Part shown: piece by piece, positions 1 through 7,416 of the stretch
Position numbering within the stretch: position 1 is the first letter of the stretch
How the letters are laid out: every line of letters begins with the position of its first letter
Source of the DNA: Pseudomonas sp. RC10
GTDB lineage: Bacteria > Pseudomonadota > Gammaproteobacteria > Pseudomonadales > Pseudomonadaceae
Reading direction: 5' to 3'
Assembly: GCF_038397775.1 (NCBI RefSeq)
Contig: NZ_CP151650.1
Coordinates: forward strand, 4,898,001-4,962,000
DNA length: 64,000 bases
Position numbers and translations under genes: made by a program
Notes under the pieces: model-generated
Database searches by the model: none
What the model was told of the DNA's origin: nothing
Seen by the model: only the letters and a program-made list of their open reading frames with translations

Positions 1-1419
1 CTGCTCTTTCGGCCATGCCACCAGGTTGCTGCCCACCGAACGGCCATGTTCGAACGCCAGCGGGCGCGAACCCTGAACCTCGACGGGACGGGCGATCCAC
101 CAGTCGCGACCGCTGGCCGCGTTCAACGAATCCTGGCCGAAACGTTGGTCCGCCAGCAGACCAACGTCCGCCTCGATCCCGCGCTTTTTCAGGTCGGCTT
201 CGACCCGCTCCACCGCCTGAATGAACAACTGCTTGAGCTGGCCGATGCAGGCCAGATCGCGCCCGGCTTTTTGCGCGAGTTCAACCAATTGCCCGCGATG
301 ATCGAAGGCGAAGATAAACAGCTGCTTCCATTCCTTGCGCGGCACGCTGACCTGATGCAGGCGTTGCAGCACCTGATCCTGATCGGGTCGGGTGATCGGC
401 ACCGGGCTGTTGAACAGGTATTCCAGTTCGACCAGCGTCGGCATCGCCGGGGCGCAGGCGTGACGGGAAACGACCAGTCCACCGCAGGCATTGGCCAACT
501 GGCAGCAGCGTTCGTCGCTCTCGTCGTTGAGCCAACCCTTGAGGAAGCCCGACATGAACGCATCGCCCGCACCCAGTACGTTCAGCACCTCGACGCGCAC
601 GCCGGGGTAGATCGCGCCGTCTTCAAGGCGCGAAGGAATGGCGCCGTGAATCACCGTGCAGCCTTGCGGGCCGAGCTTGACCACCAACGCGGCGGCGGTC
701 AGCTCGCGGACGTTGCGCAAGGCGGCAAGCAGGTCAGTCGAGCCGCCCGCGATGAGGAATTCTTCTTCAGTGCCGACGATCAGGTCGAAGCGCGGCAGGA
801 TGCGTTGCACGTGCTGGCTGACGCTTTGGTTAGCCACAAAACGGGTCTCGCCGTCGGCCTTGCCGGTCAGGCCCCAGAGGACCGGGCGGTAATCGATGTC
901 GAGGACGCGCTTGACGTTGTGCTTCTCGGCGTAGTCCAGCGCCTGGCTGCTGGCCTTGAACACCTGATCGGTGGAGAAATGCGTGCCGGTGATCAGCAGC
1001 GCCTTGCTGGAGGCGATCTGCGCTTCGTCGATGTCTTCGGCGTTCAGCGCCATGTCGGCGCAGTTCTCGCGGTAGAACACCAGCGGGAAGGTTTCGCGGT
1101 CCTTGATGCCCAGCAGGACCATGGCGGTCAGGCGCTCGGCATCGACCTTGATGCCGCTGACGTCGCAGCCTTCGCGGGCGAGGGACTCGGTGAGAAAACG
1201 GCCCATGTGGTCGTTGCCGACGCGGGTCAACATGGCCGACTTTACGCCCAGTCGCGCCGTGCCGAAGGCGATGTTGGCGGACGAACCACCGAGGTATTTG
1301 GCGAAACTGCTGACGTCTTCGAGACGCGCACCAATCTGCTGCGCGTAAAGGTCGACCCCCAGACGTCCAAGGCATACCACGTCCAACGAACGTCCACTGG
1401 CAAAACGAGTCTGGCCCAT
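1..1419 (-). CDS. iolC: 5-dehydro-2-deoxygluconokinase with C-terminal DUF2090 domain, 3' end outside window
   Basis: PfkB-family sugar kinase of myo-inositol catabolism, phosphorylating 5-dehydro-2-deoxy-D-gluconate. The 473 codons visible run off the left window edge, so the C-terminus is missing. Seen: start MGQTRFASGRSLDVVCLGRLG, a GGSSANIAFG sugar-binding segment near residue 45 and the PfkB signature NVLGAGDAF near residue 283. From about residue 340 there is a second domain (KEWKQLFIFAFDHRGQL) typical of the DUF2090 aldolase-like part of long bacterial IolC proteins. ATG at 1419 has an AAGGAG site just upstream. Transcribed away from the RpiR regulator at 1787; the GGAA-N6-TTCC site at 1532-1545 lies in its promoter region. 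The fused form is common in Proteobacteria. Confidence 0.93.
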   Translation of the reverse strand, partial: MGQTRFASGRSLDVVCLGRLGVDLYAQQIGARLEDVSSFAKYLGGSSANIAFGTARLGVKSAMLTRVGNDHMGRFLTESLAREGCDVSGIKVDAERLTAMVLLGIKDRETFPLVFYRENCADMALNAEDIDEAQIASSKALLITGTHFSTDQVFKASSQALDYAEKHNVKRVLDIDYRPVLWGLTGKADGETRFVANQSVSQHVQRILPRFDLIVGTEEEFLIAGGSTDLLAALRNVRELTAAALVVKLGPQGCTVIHGAIPSRLEDGAIYPGVRVEVLNVLGAGDAFMSGFLKGWLNDESDERCCQLANACGGLVVSRHACAPAMPTLVELEYLFNSPVPITRPDQDQVLQRLHQVSVPRKEWKQLFIFAFDHRGQLVELAQKAGRDLACIGQLKQLFIQAVERVEADLKKRGIEADVGLLADQRFGQDSLNAASGRDWWIARPVEVQGSRPLAFEHGRSVGSNLVAWPKEQ

Positions 1420-1531
1420 GCTGGCTCCTTTTATTTTTATAAGCCCGGCTTCAACGAAGCGCTGTATGTGGAATGCAGACTAGAACGCTCTCCCGTCAGG
1501 ATCAATGATTTTTTCTAAATTATTTTCATGT

Positions 1532-1545
1532 GGAATATTTTTTCC
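1532..1545. promoter_or_regulatory. IolR-like operator GGAA-N6-TTCC
   Basis: The sequence reads GGAATATTTTTTCC, extended by one base each side to TGGAA-N6-TTCCA. RpiR-type IolR regulators of rhizobial inositol genes are described as binding GGAA-N6-TTCC palindromes. It lies 113 bp upstream of the iolC start and in front of the divergent RpiR gene, so it could serve both. Binding is inferred. Confidence 0.6.
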
Positions 1546-1639
1546 AATTTGCGCAAACGGTGGCAGATCGTGCTAAACAGGAGCGACCGGAACATGAGCC
1601 ACGGTAAACTCCGCCGTCGGTTTGCCATGCACCCACACC

Positions 1640-1729
1640 GTGGGAGCGAATTTATTCGCGATGCGATGTTCCGGCCGACACATAATTAGCGCCTGAGCAG
1701 GCCCTTCGCGAATGAATTCGCTCCCACAG
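1640..1729. repeat. REP pair, inverted (GAATTCATTCGCGA type)
   Basis: Two REP copies face each other: the left arm starts GTGGGAGCGAATTTATTCGCGA and the right arm ends TTCGCGAATGAATTCGCTCCCAC, with about 40 bp between. Same family as the pairs near 3115, 17867-18292, 24158, 43263 and 55910. It fills much of the 367-bp iolC-iolR intergenic region. Confidence 0.85.
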
Positions 1730-1786
1730 AAACCTGCTAAACCGGCCATTCGCGTTTCACATGAACGAGTCAGAGGATTCATCCGT

Positions 1787-2710
1787 ATGCCCAGCCCCGA
1801 TCAGCCGACCTTGCCCGAGACCGACGACGCCACGCCGTCGCAGATCAGCGCGCCGGAGACCGCCGACGCCCTGCTCAAGCTGATCACTGCGGAATACGAA
1901 AGCCTGCCCCGCCAGCTCAAGCGCATCGCCAGTTACATGAGCCAGCAGAGCGACCGGATCATGGTCGATCGCATCAGCGACATCGCGCGGGAATGCGAAG
2001 TGCATCCTTCCGCCATCGTTCGTTTCTCCCAGCGTTTCGGCTTCAGCGGCTTCAGCGAGATGCAGGCGCTGTTCCGCGAGGCGTACACCCACAAAGCCAC
2101 GCCGGTGCAGAATTACCAGCAACGCATCCGCAGCATGATCGCCAACAAATCTCAGAAAGCCAGCGGCGGCGATCTGGCGCGAGAATGCGTGAACGCGACG
2201 CTTTCGGGGCTGGAACGGCTGGCGCTGGAACTGGACGACGAAGCCTTCGAGAAGGCGGTGGACCTGGTGGTCAACGCCGACAACATCTACGTGGTCGGCG
2301 TACGACGGTCCTTCGCGGTGGCGGATTATCTGGTCTACAACCTGCAACACACCAACAAGCGCATTCACCTGATCTCGGGCCTTGGCGGCAGCTATCGCGA
2401 GCAGATGCGCAGCGTGCGGGCGAACGATCTGGTGATCGCCATCAGCTTCACGCCGTATGGCAAGGAGACGCAGCATTGCCTGCGGATTGCGCAGCATCAT
2501 CAGGCCAAGACGTTGATCATTACCGACAGCAACCTGTCGCCGCTGGCCAAGCGGGCGAATTCGGTGTTGTTGGTGAATGAGGGGAGTTCGTTTGCGTTCC
2601 GGTCGTTGAGTGCGACGTTGTGTTTGTGTCAGGCGCTTTTTATCGCGGTGGCGTACCGGTTGGAGTTGAAGGTGGATGAGATGTCGGAGCAGGTGGGGTT
2701 TGAGGATTAG
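1787..2710 (+). CDS. iolR: RpiR/MurR-family transcriptional regulator, probable inositol regulator
   Basis: A 307-aa regulator with an N-terminal RpiR helix-turn-helix (LKRIASYMSQQSDRIMVDRISDIARECEVHPSAIVRFSQRFGFSGF, about residues 45-95) and a C-terminal SIS sugar-isomerase fold (YVVGVRRSFAVADYL, DLVIAISFTPYGKET, IITDSNLSPLAK) that senses a sugar-phosphate-like ligand in this family. The start at 1787 has AGAGGA nine bases upstream; a longer frame starts at 1712 but runs back into the REP pair. Divergence from iolC and the nearby GGAA-N6-TTCC site make inositol catabolism the likely regulon. The symbol is inferred from context. Confidence 0.88.
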   Translation: MPSPDQPTLPETDDATPSQISAPETADALLKLITAEYESLPRQLKRIASYMSQQSDRIMVDRISDIARECEVHPSAIVRFSQRFGFSGFSEMQALFREAYTHKATPVQNYQQRIRSMIANKSQKASGGDLARECVNATLSGLERLALELDDEAFEKAVDLVVNADNIYVVGVRRSFAVADYLVYNLQHTNKRIHLISGLGGSYREQMRSVRANDLVIAISFTPYGKETQHCLRIAQHHQAKTLIITDSNLSPLAKRANSVLLVNEGSSFAFRSLSATLCLCQALFIAVAYRLELKVDEMSEQVGFED

Positions 2711-2712
2711 GT

Positions 2713-2734
2713 TTTTGGGTTTGGGTTTGGGTTC
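2713..2734. repeat. GGGTTT hexanucleotide tract
   Basis: About three tandem TTTGGG units directly after the iolR stop, at the left edge of the composite repeat block. One of two hexanucleotide tracts flanking long-repeat copy A. Confidence 0.7.
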
Positions 2735-2747
2735 TGTGTGAATATCC

Positions 2748-3010
2748 ATTGCTGCGGTCACGGCTACTTAGGGTTCCGCCCTTACGGCGGGTCACTTTTT
2801 CCAAGAGCCGAAAAAGTAACCAAAAAGGCCCTGCTCCTGGTTTGGCCCTGACTTCGTCAGGGTCCCTCACTCCGGCGACGCTTCGTGGGCCCGCCGCGAA
2901 GGGCCATCCATGGCCCAGCGCGGCTCTCGCGGCATCCATGCCGCTCGACCCACTCCGCGCCGCCTGCGTTCGGCCTGCACCCAAGTCGCGTTCGGCGGTG
3001 TCTGGAATTT
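2748..3010 (+). repeat. Long dispersed intergenic repeat, copy A
   Basis: About 260 bp, strongly structured, matched in reverse orientation at 3299-3596 (B) and 56101-56345 (C). Landmarks: CCGCCCTTACGGCGG hairpin, CCCTGACTTCGTCAGGG hairpin, CTCCGGCGACGCTTCGTGGG, GGCATCCATGCCGCTCGACC, and CTGCACCCAAGTCGCG at the right end. Open frames inside it (arginine/proline/serine-rich) are by-products of the repeat and are not called as genes. Confidence 0.85.
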
Positions 3011-3025
3011 TTCGGTACAAGATCA

Positions 3026-3055
3026 AAAGCCAAAGCCAAAGCCAAAGCCAAAGCC
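3026..3055. repeat. (AAAGCC)5 tandem hexanucleotide
   Basis: Five perfect AAAGCC units follow GATCA, at the right edge of long-repeat copy A. A related six-base tract with the same GATCTTG anchor lies in the equivalent place next to copy C (56036-56089). Confidence 0.9.
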
Positions 3056-3114
3056 AAGCGACGCCTCTGGCTCTTTTAGGTTTAGCGCAAACCTGTGCCG
3101 CTCCGCCATTCCCC

Positions 3115-3204
3115 TGTGGGAGCGAATTCATTCGCGAGGGGTCGGTACATCCGACACATCTCCATCGCCTGAGCGCCTTTTCGCGAATGAATTCGCTCCC
3201 ACAG
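3115..3204. repeat. REP pair, inverted
   Basis: Begins TGTGGGAGCGAATTCATTCG and ends with its reverse complement, CGAATGAATTCGCTCCCACA. It sits between long-repeat copies A and B. Confidence 0.88.
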
Positions 3205-3298
3205 TTAAGACCCGTGTACGGATTGAAGCTTTGCGCAGGTCATTACACCGCGAAGAGCGTTAGCTCCAGCCAGAAAAGCTTTTTACCGCGACAGTCCA

Positions 3299-3596
3299 GA
3301 CACCGCGAAACGCGACTTGGGTGCAGGCTGAACGCAGGCGACGCGGAGTGGGTCGAGCGGCATGGATGCCGCGAGAGCGCCGCAAGGACATGGATGTCCG
3401 TTCGGCGCGGGCCCACGGAGCGTCGCCGGAGTGAGGGAACCCTGACGCAGTCAGGGCCAAACTAGGAGCAGGCACCCTTGGTTACTTGGGGTGCTTTTCC
3501 AAGTAACTCGCCGAAGGCGAAACGCTTCTGCCGTTAGGCAGAACCCGCCGTAAGGGCGGAACCGTAATCAGCCATTACCGCAGCATCGGATCTACA
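3299..3596 (-). repeat. Long dispersed intergenic repeat, copy B (reverse)
   Basis: Reverse-orientation copy of the 2748-3010 repeat. It starts GACACCGCGAAACGCGACTT, continues through GAGTGGGTCGAGCGGCATGG, GTCGCCGGAGTGAGGG and CCCTGACGCAGTCAGGG, and ends with CCCGCCGTAAGGGCGGAACC. Relative to A it has extra sequence at 3500-3545. A and B form a large inverted repeat around the central REP pair. Confidence 0.85.
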
Positions 3597-3654
3597 CACC
3601 ACTCAAAAATCCTGTACAAACCCGACGAGCTGTACAACACAAACTGTAGCTTTT

Positions 3655-3675
3655 TGATATCACGTTTGTGATGAT
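3655..3675. promoter_or_regulatory. Small palindrome upstream of chemoreceptor gene
   Basis: ATCAC-GTTT-GTGAT dyad about 100 bp before the chemoreceptor start. It resembles a regulator site only in form; no protein is assigned. Confidence 0.25.
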
Positions 3676-3772
3676 CTCTGCACTGCAAAAGGAAACCGCA
3701 GCTGAGCATTGACCCATGCTCCATGGCCAAGGAAAGGAGCCCCTCGTTGTTCCATTTGCCTGAGCCGCCATC

Positions 3773-5086
3773 ATGTTTTTCGACTCGTCCAAGAACAAGA
3801 CCATCCAGGACCTGCAACTGACCGTCGCTCACCAGGCCAGTCTGCTGGAAGCCATCAGCCGCTCCATGGCAAGCATCGAATTCGACCTCAATGGCGTCGT
3901 GCTCAGTGCCAACGACAACTTCTACAAAGCGATGCGCTATCGCCCCGAGCAGGTGATCGGCAAAGAACACCGCATGTTCTGCACCCCCGACTACGCCCGC
4001 AGCGCGGAATATAGCCAGCTGTGGTCACGCCTGCGCAGTGGTGAATTCGTCTCGGCGACGTTCCAGCGTGTGGCGGGAGACGGCAGCACGGTGTGGCTGG
4101 AAGCCAGTTACAACCCGGTGCGTGACGCCAGCGGCAAGGTGGTGAAGGTCGTCAAATATGCGATGGACGTGACTGCACGCATACAGGCCGAAAACGAATC
4201 CCGCAACAAACTGCAAGCCATTGACCGCGCCATGGCGGTGATCGAATTCGATCTGGACGGGCGCATTCTGTCGGCCAACGACAACCTGCTGCGCCTCATG
4301 GGCTACAGCCGTCAGGAGTTGATCGGGAAGAACCACAAGCAGCTCTGCCCTCCGGACCTGGTCAACAGTTCCGAGTATCAGGACTTCTGGCGCCGGCTGA
4401 ATAAGGGCGAGTTTTTCAGCGATCAGTTTAAGCGCGTCGGCAAGCACGGCCAGACCCTGTGGCTCGAAGCTTCGTACAACCCGCTGTACGACGCCAGCGG
4501 CAAGTTGTGCAAGATCGTCAAGTTTGCCTCGGACGTCACGGCGCGCATTGAGAAGCACGAACAGGACGCCCACAGTGCCGCGCAGGCCTATCACATTTCG
4601 GTCCAGACCCAGAAAGTCGCCGAGCAAGGCACGCAGGTGATCCAGCAGGCGGCCGGGGAAATGCGCCAGATCTCACAAAACATCGAGGACTCGTCGCGGA
4701 TTATCGGCCAGTTGGGCGAACGCTCCGAGCAGATCACGGCCATCGTCAACACCATCCACAGCATCGCCGATCAGACCAACCTCCTCGCGTTGAACGCCGC
4801 CATTGAAGCGGCGCGGGCCGGTGATCAGGGCCGTGGATTTGCGGTCGTGGCCGATGAAGTGCGGCAACTGGCGGGGCGCACCAGTCGTTCGACGCAGGAG
4901 ATTTCGGAGATGATCCAGTTGATTCAGACCGAAACCCGACAGGCCATCGTCAGCATGGACAACACCCGCAGCAATGCTGCCAAGGGCGTGGACCTGGCGG
5001 ATCAGGCGGGGTCGGCCATCGTGCAGATCAGCAATGGGACGAATGAAGCGGTGGATGCAGTGAGGATGTTTGCGGGGCGGGATTGA
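3773..5086 (+). CDS. Soluble methyl-accepting chemotaxis protein with two PAS domains
   Basis: A 437-aa chemoreceptor-type signal transducer. Two consecutive PAS/PAC units are visible: PAS1 about 20-135 ([32 protein letters not shown], ending [12 protein letters not shown]) and PAS2 about 145-255 (same pattern, ending [14 protein letters not shown]). They are followed by the MCP signalling hairpin tip ([41 protein letters not shown], about 320-360), which contacts CheA/CheW. No membrane segment is seen, so it is probably cytoplasmic and senses redox, a cofactor or a small ligand through PAS. The C-terminal half of the signalling coil is short, as in other roughly 430-aa PAS-MCPs of Pseudomonas. 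The ribosome site is weak; no better in-frame start is seen. Confidence 0.88.
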   Translation: MFFDSSKNKTIQDLQLTVAHQASLLEAISRSMASIEFDLNGVVLSANDNFYKAMRYRPEQVIGKEHRMFCTPDYARSAEYSQLWSRLRSGEFVSATFQRVAGDGSTVWLEASYNPVRDASGKVVKVVKYAMDVTARIQAENESRNKLQAIDRAMAVIEFDLDGRILSANDNLLRLMGYSRQELIGKNHKQLCPPDLVNSSEYQDFWRRLNKGEFFSDQFKRVGKHGQTLWLEASYNPLYDASGKLCKIVKFASDVTARIEKHEQDAHSAAQAYHISVQTQKVAEQGTQVIQQAAGEMRQISQNIEDSSRIIGQLGERSEQITAIVNTIHSIADQTNLLALNAAIEAARAGDQGRGFAVVADEVRQLAGRTSRSTQEISEMIQLIQTETRQAIVSMDNTRSNAAKGVDLADQAGSAIVQISNGTNEAVDAVRMFAGRD

Positions 5087-5116
5087 TCGCGAAACTTCAG
5101 GGCTGACTCGGTCTAT

Positions 5117-5199
5117 TGTGGGAGCCGGCTTGCTGGCGAAAGCGGAGTGTCAGTCACCTCATCCTTGACTGGCCCGCCGCTTTCGCCAGCAAGCCGGCT
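5117..5199. repeat. REP pair (GAGCCGGCTTGCTGGCGAAAGC type), interrupted by the IS element
   Basis: The left arm TGTGGGAGCCGGCTTGCTGG at 5117 is intact. The facing arm GCCAGCAAGCCGGCT stops at 5199 and its missing end, CTCCCACAG, reappears at 6370-6378 beyond the transposase gene. An intact pair of the same type is at 40441-40532. Confidence 0.88.
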
Positions 5200-5210
5200 T
5201 GTATGTTTAG

Positions 5211-5300
5211 ACTTGATGGGGTGGGAGGGACGGAAAGCCGAATCTGACTCTAGCCAGTACAGACCGTTGGGAGACTTCCAGCCCCACCCTGTCACCTACA
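5211..5300 (+). ncRNA. Candidate IS110 bridge RNA, target-binding loop region
   Basis: Left-end non-coding part of the IS. GGGTGGG (5219-5225) can pair with CCCACCC (5283-5289), closing a loop of about 57 nt. The loop contains AAGCCG (5235-5240), identical to the left flank of the insertion site, and TTGGGAG (5267-5273), six bases of which (TGGGAG) can pair with the right flank CTCCCA. This is the arrangement expected of left and right target guides. Matches are short, so chance is possible; the donor loop is not assigned. Confidence 0.45.
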
Positions 5301-5403
5301 AGCGCCGATATGGAATGCATCGGCCTGGACCGACGATAGAAGCAAGCCAGCGCTTACGGTGAACCCCCAGCAAGCTCTTCAACCCTAACTCGGAGGGTGT
5401 GAC

Positions 5404-6366
5404 ATGGCAATCCTTGATGCAGCGGCGATTGTGGGTGTCGATGTGGCGATGGCGGAACTTGTCACCGCTCAGCGTGGTGTGGATAAAACTCATTGTTTGG
5501 TCAATGAGCGAACTTCGATTCACCACTGGCTCAAGACATTGCCTCAAGGCAGTGCCATCGCCCTCGAGGCGACCAATACCTACCATCTGGACCTAGTGGA
5601 AATGGCCCATGACATGGGGCACCTGGTGTTTGTCGTCGATGCGGCACGCGTAAGCAAATATCGAGAAAGTCTGGGCAAGCGCGCCAAAACAGATGCGTGC
5701 GATGCACATCTGCTGGCTCGCTATCTGGAAAAGGAAGGTGACGAGCTGCGTCAGTGGAGCCCGCCACCCCAGTTGCACACCCAGCTCAAGCATCTGCTGC
5801 ATCGCAGGGCCTCGCTGGTCAATAGCCAGACGTCACTGCGCCAAGGCTGGAAGGATGAAAAAGACCTCAGGAAGGGGTTCGAGAAGTTGATGCGTCGCTT
5901 CAGCCATCTGATCAAAGATATCGAGAAACAGCTCAAGCAAGTGCTGATCAAGTCCGGTGAAATGGATCAGGTCAAACGTTGCCAGGGCATCGAAGGCGTC
6001 GGGTTCCTGACCGCCACAGCGCTGTTTGCGGCATTCCTTCGAGGCGAATTCAAAAACGTAGATGCGTACATCGCCTATCTGGGGCTGGATTTGCGGGTGT
6101 CGGATTCCGGGAACAAATCCGGTCGCCGCCGGCTAAGCAAGAAAGGCGACCCCGAGGTACGCCGGCTAGGCTACAACGCTTCAATGGCCGCCTGCCGATC
6201 GGCGACATGGAAACCGTATTACGAGAAGAAAATAGGCGAGGGGAAAGCCAGAACTGAAGCGTTGACGATATTGAGCAGGAAGCTCGCAGGGGTGGCCTTC
6301 TCGCTGATGAAGAAACGGGAAGAGTACGACTCTACGAAACGTTTGGGGGTTGCCCCCCAAACATAG
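5404..6366 (+). CDS. IS110-family DEDD transposase/recombinase
   Basis: A 320-aa RNA-guided recombinase of the IS110 family. The RuvC-like DEDD residues are visible: Asp13 (VGVDVA), Glu55 (ALEATNTY), Asp97 and Asp100 (KTDACDAHLLA). The C-terminal transposase-20 domain has GIEGVGFLTATALFA (about 195-209) and the segment NKSGRRRLSKKGDPEVRR, in which Ser245 is the candidate catalytic serine. The start has GGAGG seven bases upstream. It is full length, with no frameshift seen, so the copy may be active. The stop lies 3 bp from the right IS boundary. Confidence 0.93.
   Translation: MAILDAAAIVGVDVAMAELVTAQRGVDKTHCLVNERTSIHHWLKTLPQGSAIALEATNTYHLDLVEMAHDMGHLVFVVDAARVSKYRESLGKRAKTDACDAHLLARYLEKEGDELRQWSPPPQLHTQLKHLLHRRASLVNSQTSLRQGWKDEKDLRKGFEKLMRRFSHLIKDIEKQLKQVLIKSGEMDQVKRCQGIEGVGFLTATALFAAFLRGEFKNVDAYIAYLGLDLRVSDSGNKSGRRRLSKKGDPEVRRLGYNASMAACRSATWKPYYEKKIGEGKARTEALTILSRKLAGVAFSLMKKREEYDSTKRLGVAPQT
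6341..6362. other. Strong hairpin at transposase 3' end
   Basis: Perfect nine-base stem GTTTGGGGG / CCCCCAAAC with TTGC loop, overlapping the last codons of the transposase gene and ending 7 bp from the right IS boundary. It could mark the right end or limit read-through; there is no T-run. Confidence 0.5.
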
Positions 6367-6408
6367 AATCTCCCACAGTTCTAACCGCAGCGTCCCAGAC
6401 GTATCGCA

Positions 6409-7416
6409 TCAACCCGCCCTGCGCGCCTCGTTCTTGCTGCGCATCGCCTTGGCGCGCTTTTCCAGCACCAGGTACACGACAAGCGCCAGCATCAACGGAA
6501 TCAGGAAGTAGATCACCCGATACCCGATCAGCGCGGCCAGCAGTTGCCCTTTGCTGAACTGGTGCTGCATCAGGGTGATGAACACCGTCTCCAGCACTCC
6601 GAGCCCCGCCGGGATATGGGCGATGACCCCGGCGATGCTGCTGATCAGCAGAATCCCCAGCACGGCCGGGTAGAAGGCTTTTTCCGGCAGCAAAATGTAA
6701 ATCAGCAGCGCCATCAGCCCCCAATTCAACGCGCCTAACAGCGCCTGTCGCAACGCCTGATTCAGCGACGGCAGCACCAGTTGTTGCTTGCGAATGGTGA
6801 AGGTGCGCTTCCTGGAAAACCGGCACGCGGTGAAATAACCGAAGCACACCACCAGCAATACACAGCCGATCAGCTGCAGCGTGGTGTCGCCGATTTTCCA
6901 GCCGTCGGGCAGGTCGATGAAACCGCCCGCGAAGACGAACCCCGCCAGCAGCATGTAGCCCAGCCAGTTCGTGATCAGGCTCAGGCTGAGAATCCGGGTG
7001 ATCGTCGGCACGTCCAGCCCCAATCGTGAATACAGACGATAGCGCAAGGCGATCCCGCCGACCCACGAGCTCAGGTTGAGGTTGAACGCATAGCAGACGA
7101 AAGTTACCGGCACGATCTGCGCCACCGACAGTTTGTGCTCGGTGTAGCGCCGGGCGAGTACGTCGAAGCCGCAATAGGTCAGGTAACTCCCCGTCGCCAC
7201 CAGAAACCCCAACGCCAGGGTGCTGAGCTTGTACGACTCCAGCGCGTGGGCGACTTCGTTCCAGTCCAGGTTCTTCATCAACAGGAACAGCATCACCGGC
7301 ACGGCGATGAAGAAGAACAGCGTGAACCCGCGCTTGGCCCACGTCAGCCACGCCTTGTGTTTCCCAGCTGCCGCTGGCTTCTCGGCATGGGTCGATGCTT
7401 GCGTTACCCCGCTCAT
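6409..7416 (-). CDS. ybhN: YbhN/UPF0104 family lysylphosphatidylglycerol-synthase-like membrane protein
   Basis: A 335-aa polytopic inner-membrane protein with about eight hydrophobic segments; the first is FTLFFFIAVPVMLFLLM near residue 32. Family motifs include YCGFDVLARRYT, CYAFNLNLSSWVGGIALRYRLYSRLGL (about 108-134) and IAGVIAHIPAGLGVLETVF (about 264-282). It resembles the membrane half of MprF without the synthase half. The start overlaps the clsB stop as ATGA and has AGGAG upstream. The same gene order ybhP-clsB-ybhN occurs in enterobacteria, suggesting a role linked to cardiolipin or phospholipid handling. Substrate unknown. Confidence 0.85.
   Translation of the reverse strand: MSGVTQASTHAEKPAAAGKHKAWLTWAKRGFTLFFFIAVPVMLFLLMKNLDWNEVAHALESYKLSTLALGFLVATGSYLTYCGFDVLARRYTEHKLSVAQIVPVTFVCYAFNLNLSSWVGGIALRYRLYSRLGLDVPTITRILSLSLITNWLGYMLLAGFVFAGGFIDLPDGWKIGDTTLQLIGCVLLVVCFGYFTACRFSRKRTFTIRKQQLVLPSLNQALRQALLGALNWGLMALLIYILLPEKAFYPAVLGILLISSIAGVIAHIPAGLGVLETVFITLMQHQFSKGQLLAALIGYRVIYFLIPLMLALVVYLVLEKRAKAMRSKNEARRAG

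Larger units (their letters stand above)
5200..6369 (+). mobile_element. IS110-family insertion sequence inserted in a REP
   Basis: Boundaries follow from the split REP: ...AAGCCGGCT at 5191-5199 and CTCCCACAG from 6370, with a CT dinucleotide on both sides. The element is about 1170 bp: roughly 200 bp of left non-coding sequence, one DEDD transposase gene and only 3 bp after its stop. No long terminal inverted repeats are visible, as expected for IS110. Known IS110/IS1111 elements of Pseudomonas use REPs as targets. The long left end and short right end match the IS110 subgroup rather than IS1111. Confidence 0.85.

Noticed and set aside
46..1518. Plus-strand frame of 490 codons opposite iolC
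   Set aside because: The minus strand encodes an unmistakable PfkB kinase with DUF2090 and a good ribosome site; the plus frame is its shadow.
2749..3465. Plus-strand frame of 238 codons across the repeat block
   Set aside because: It runs through two inverted repeat copies, a hexanucleotide tract and a REP pair; the predicted protein is repeat-derived and low-complexity.
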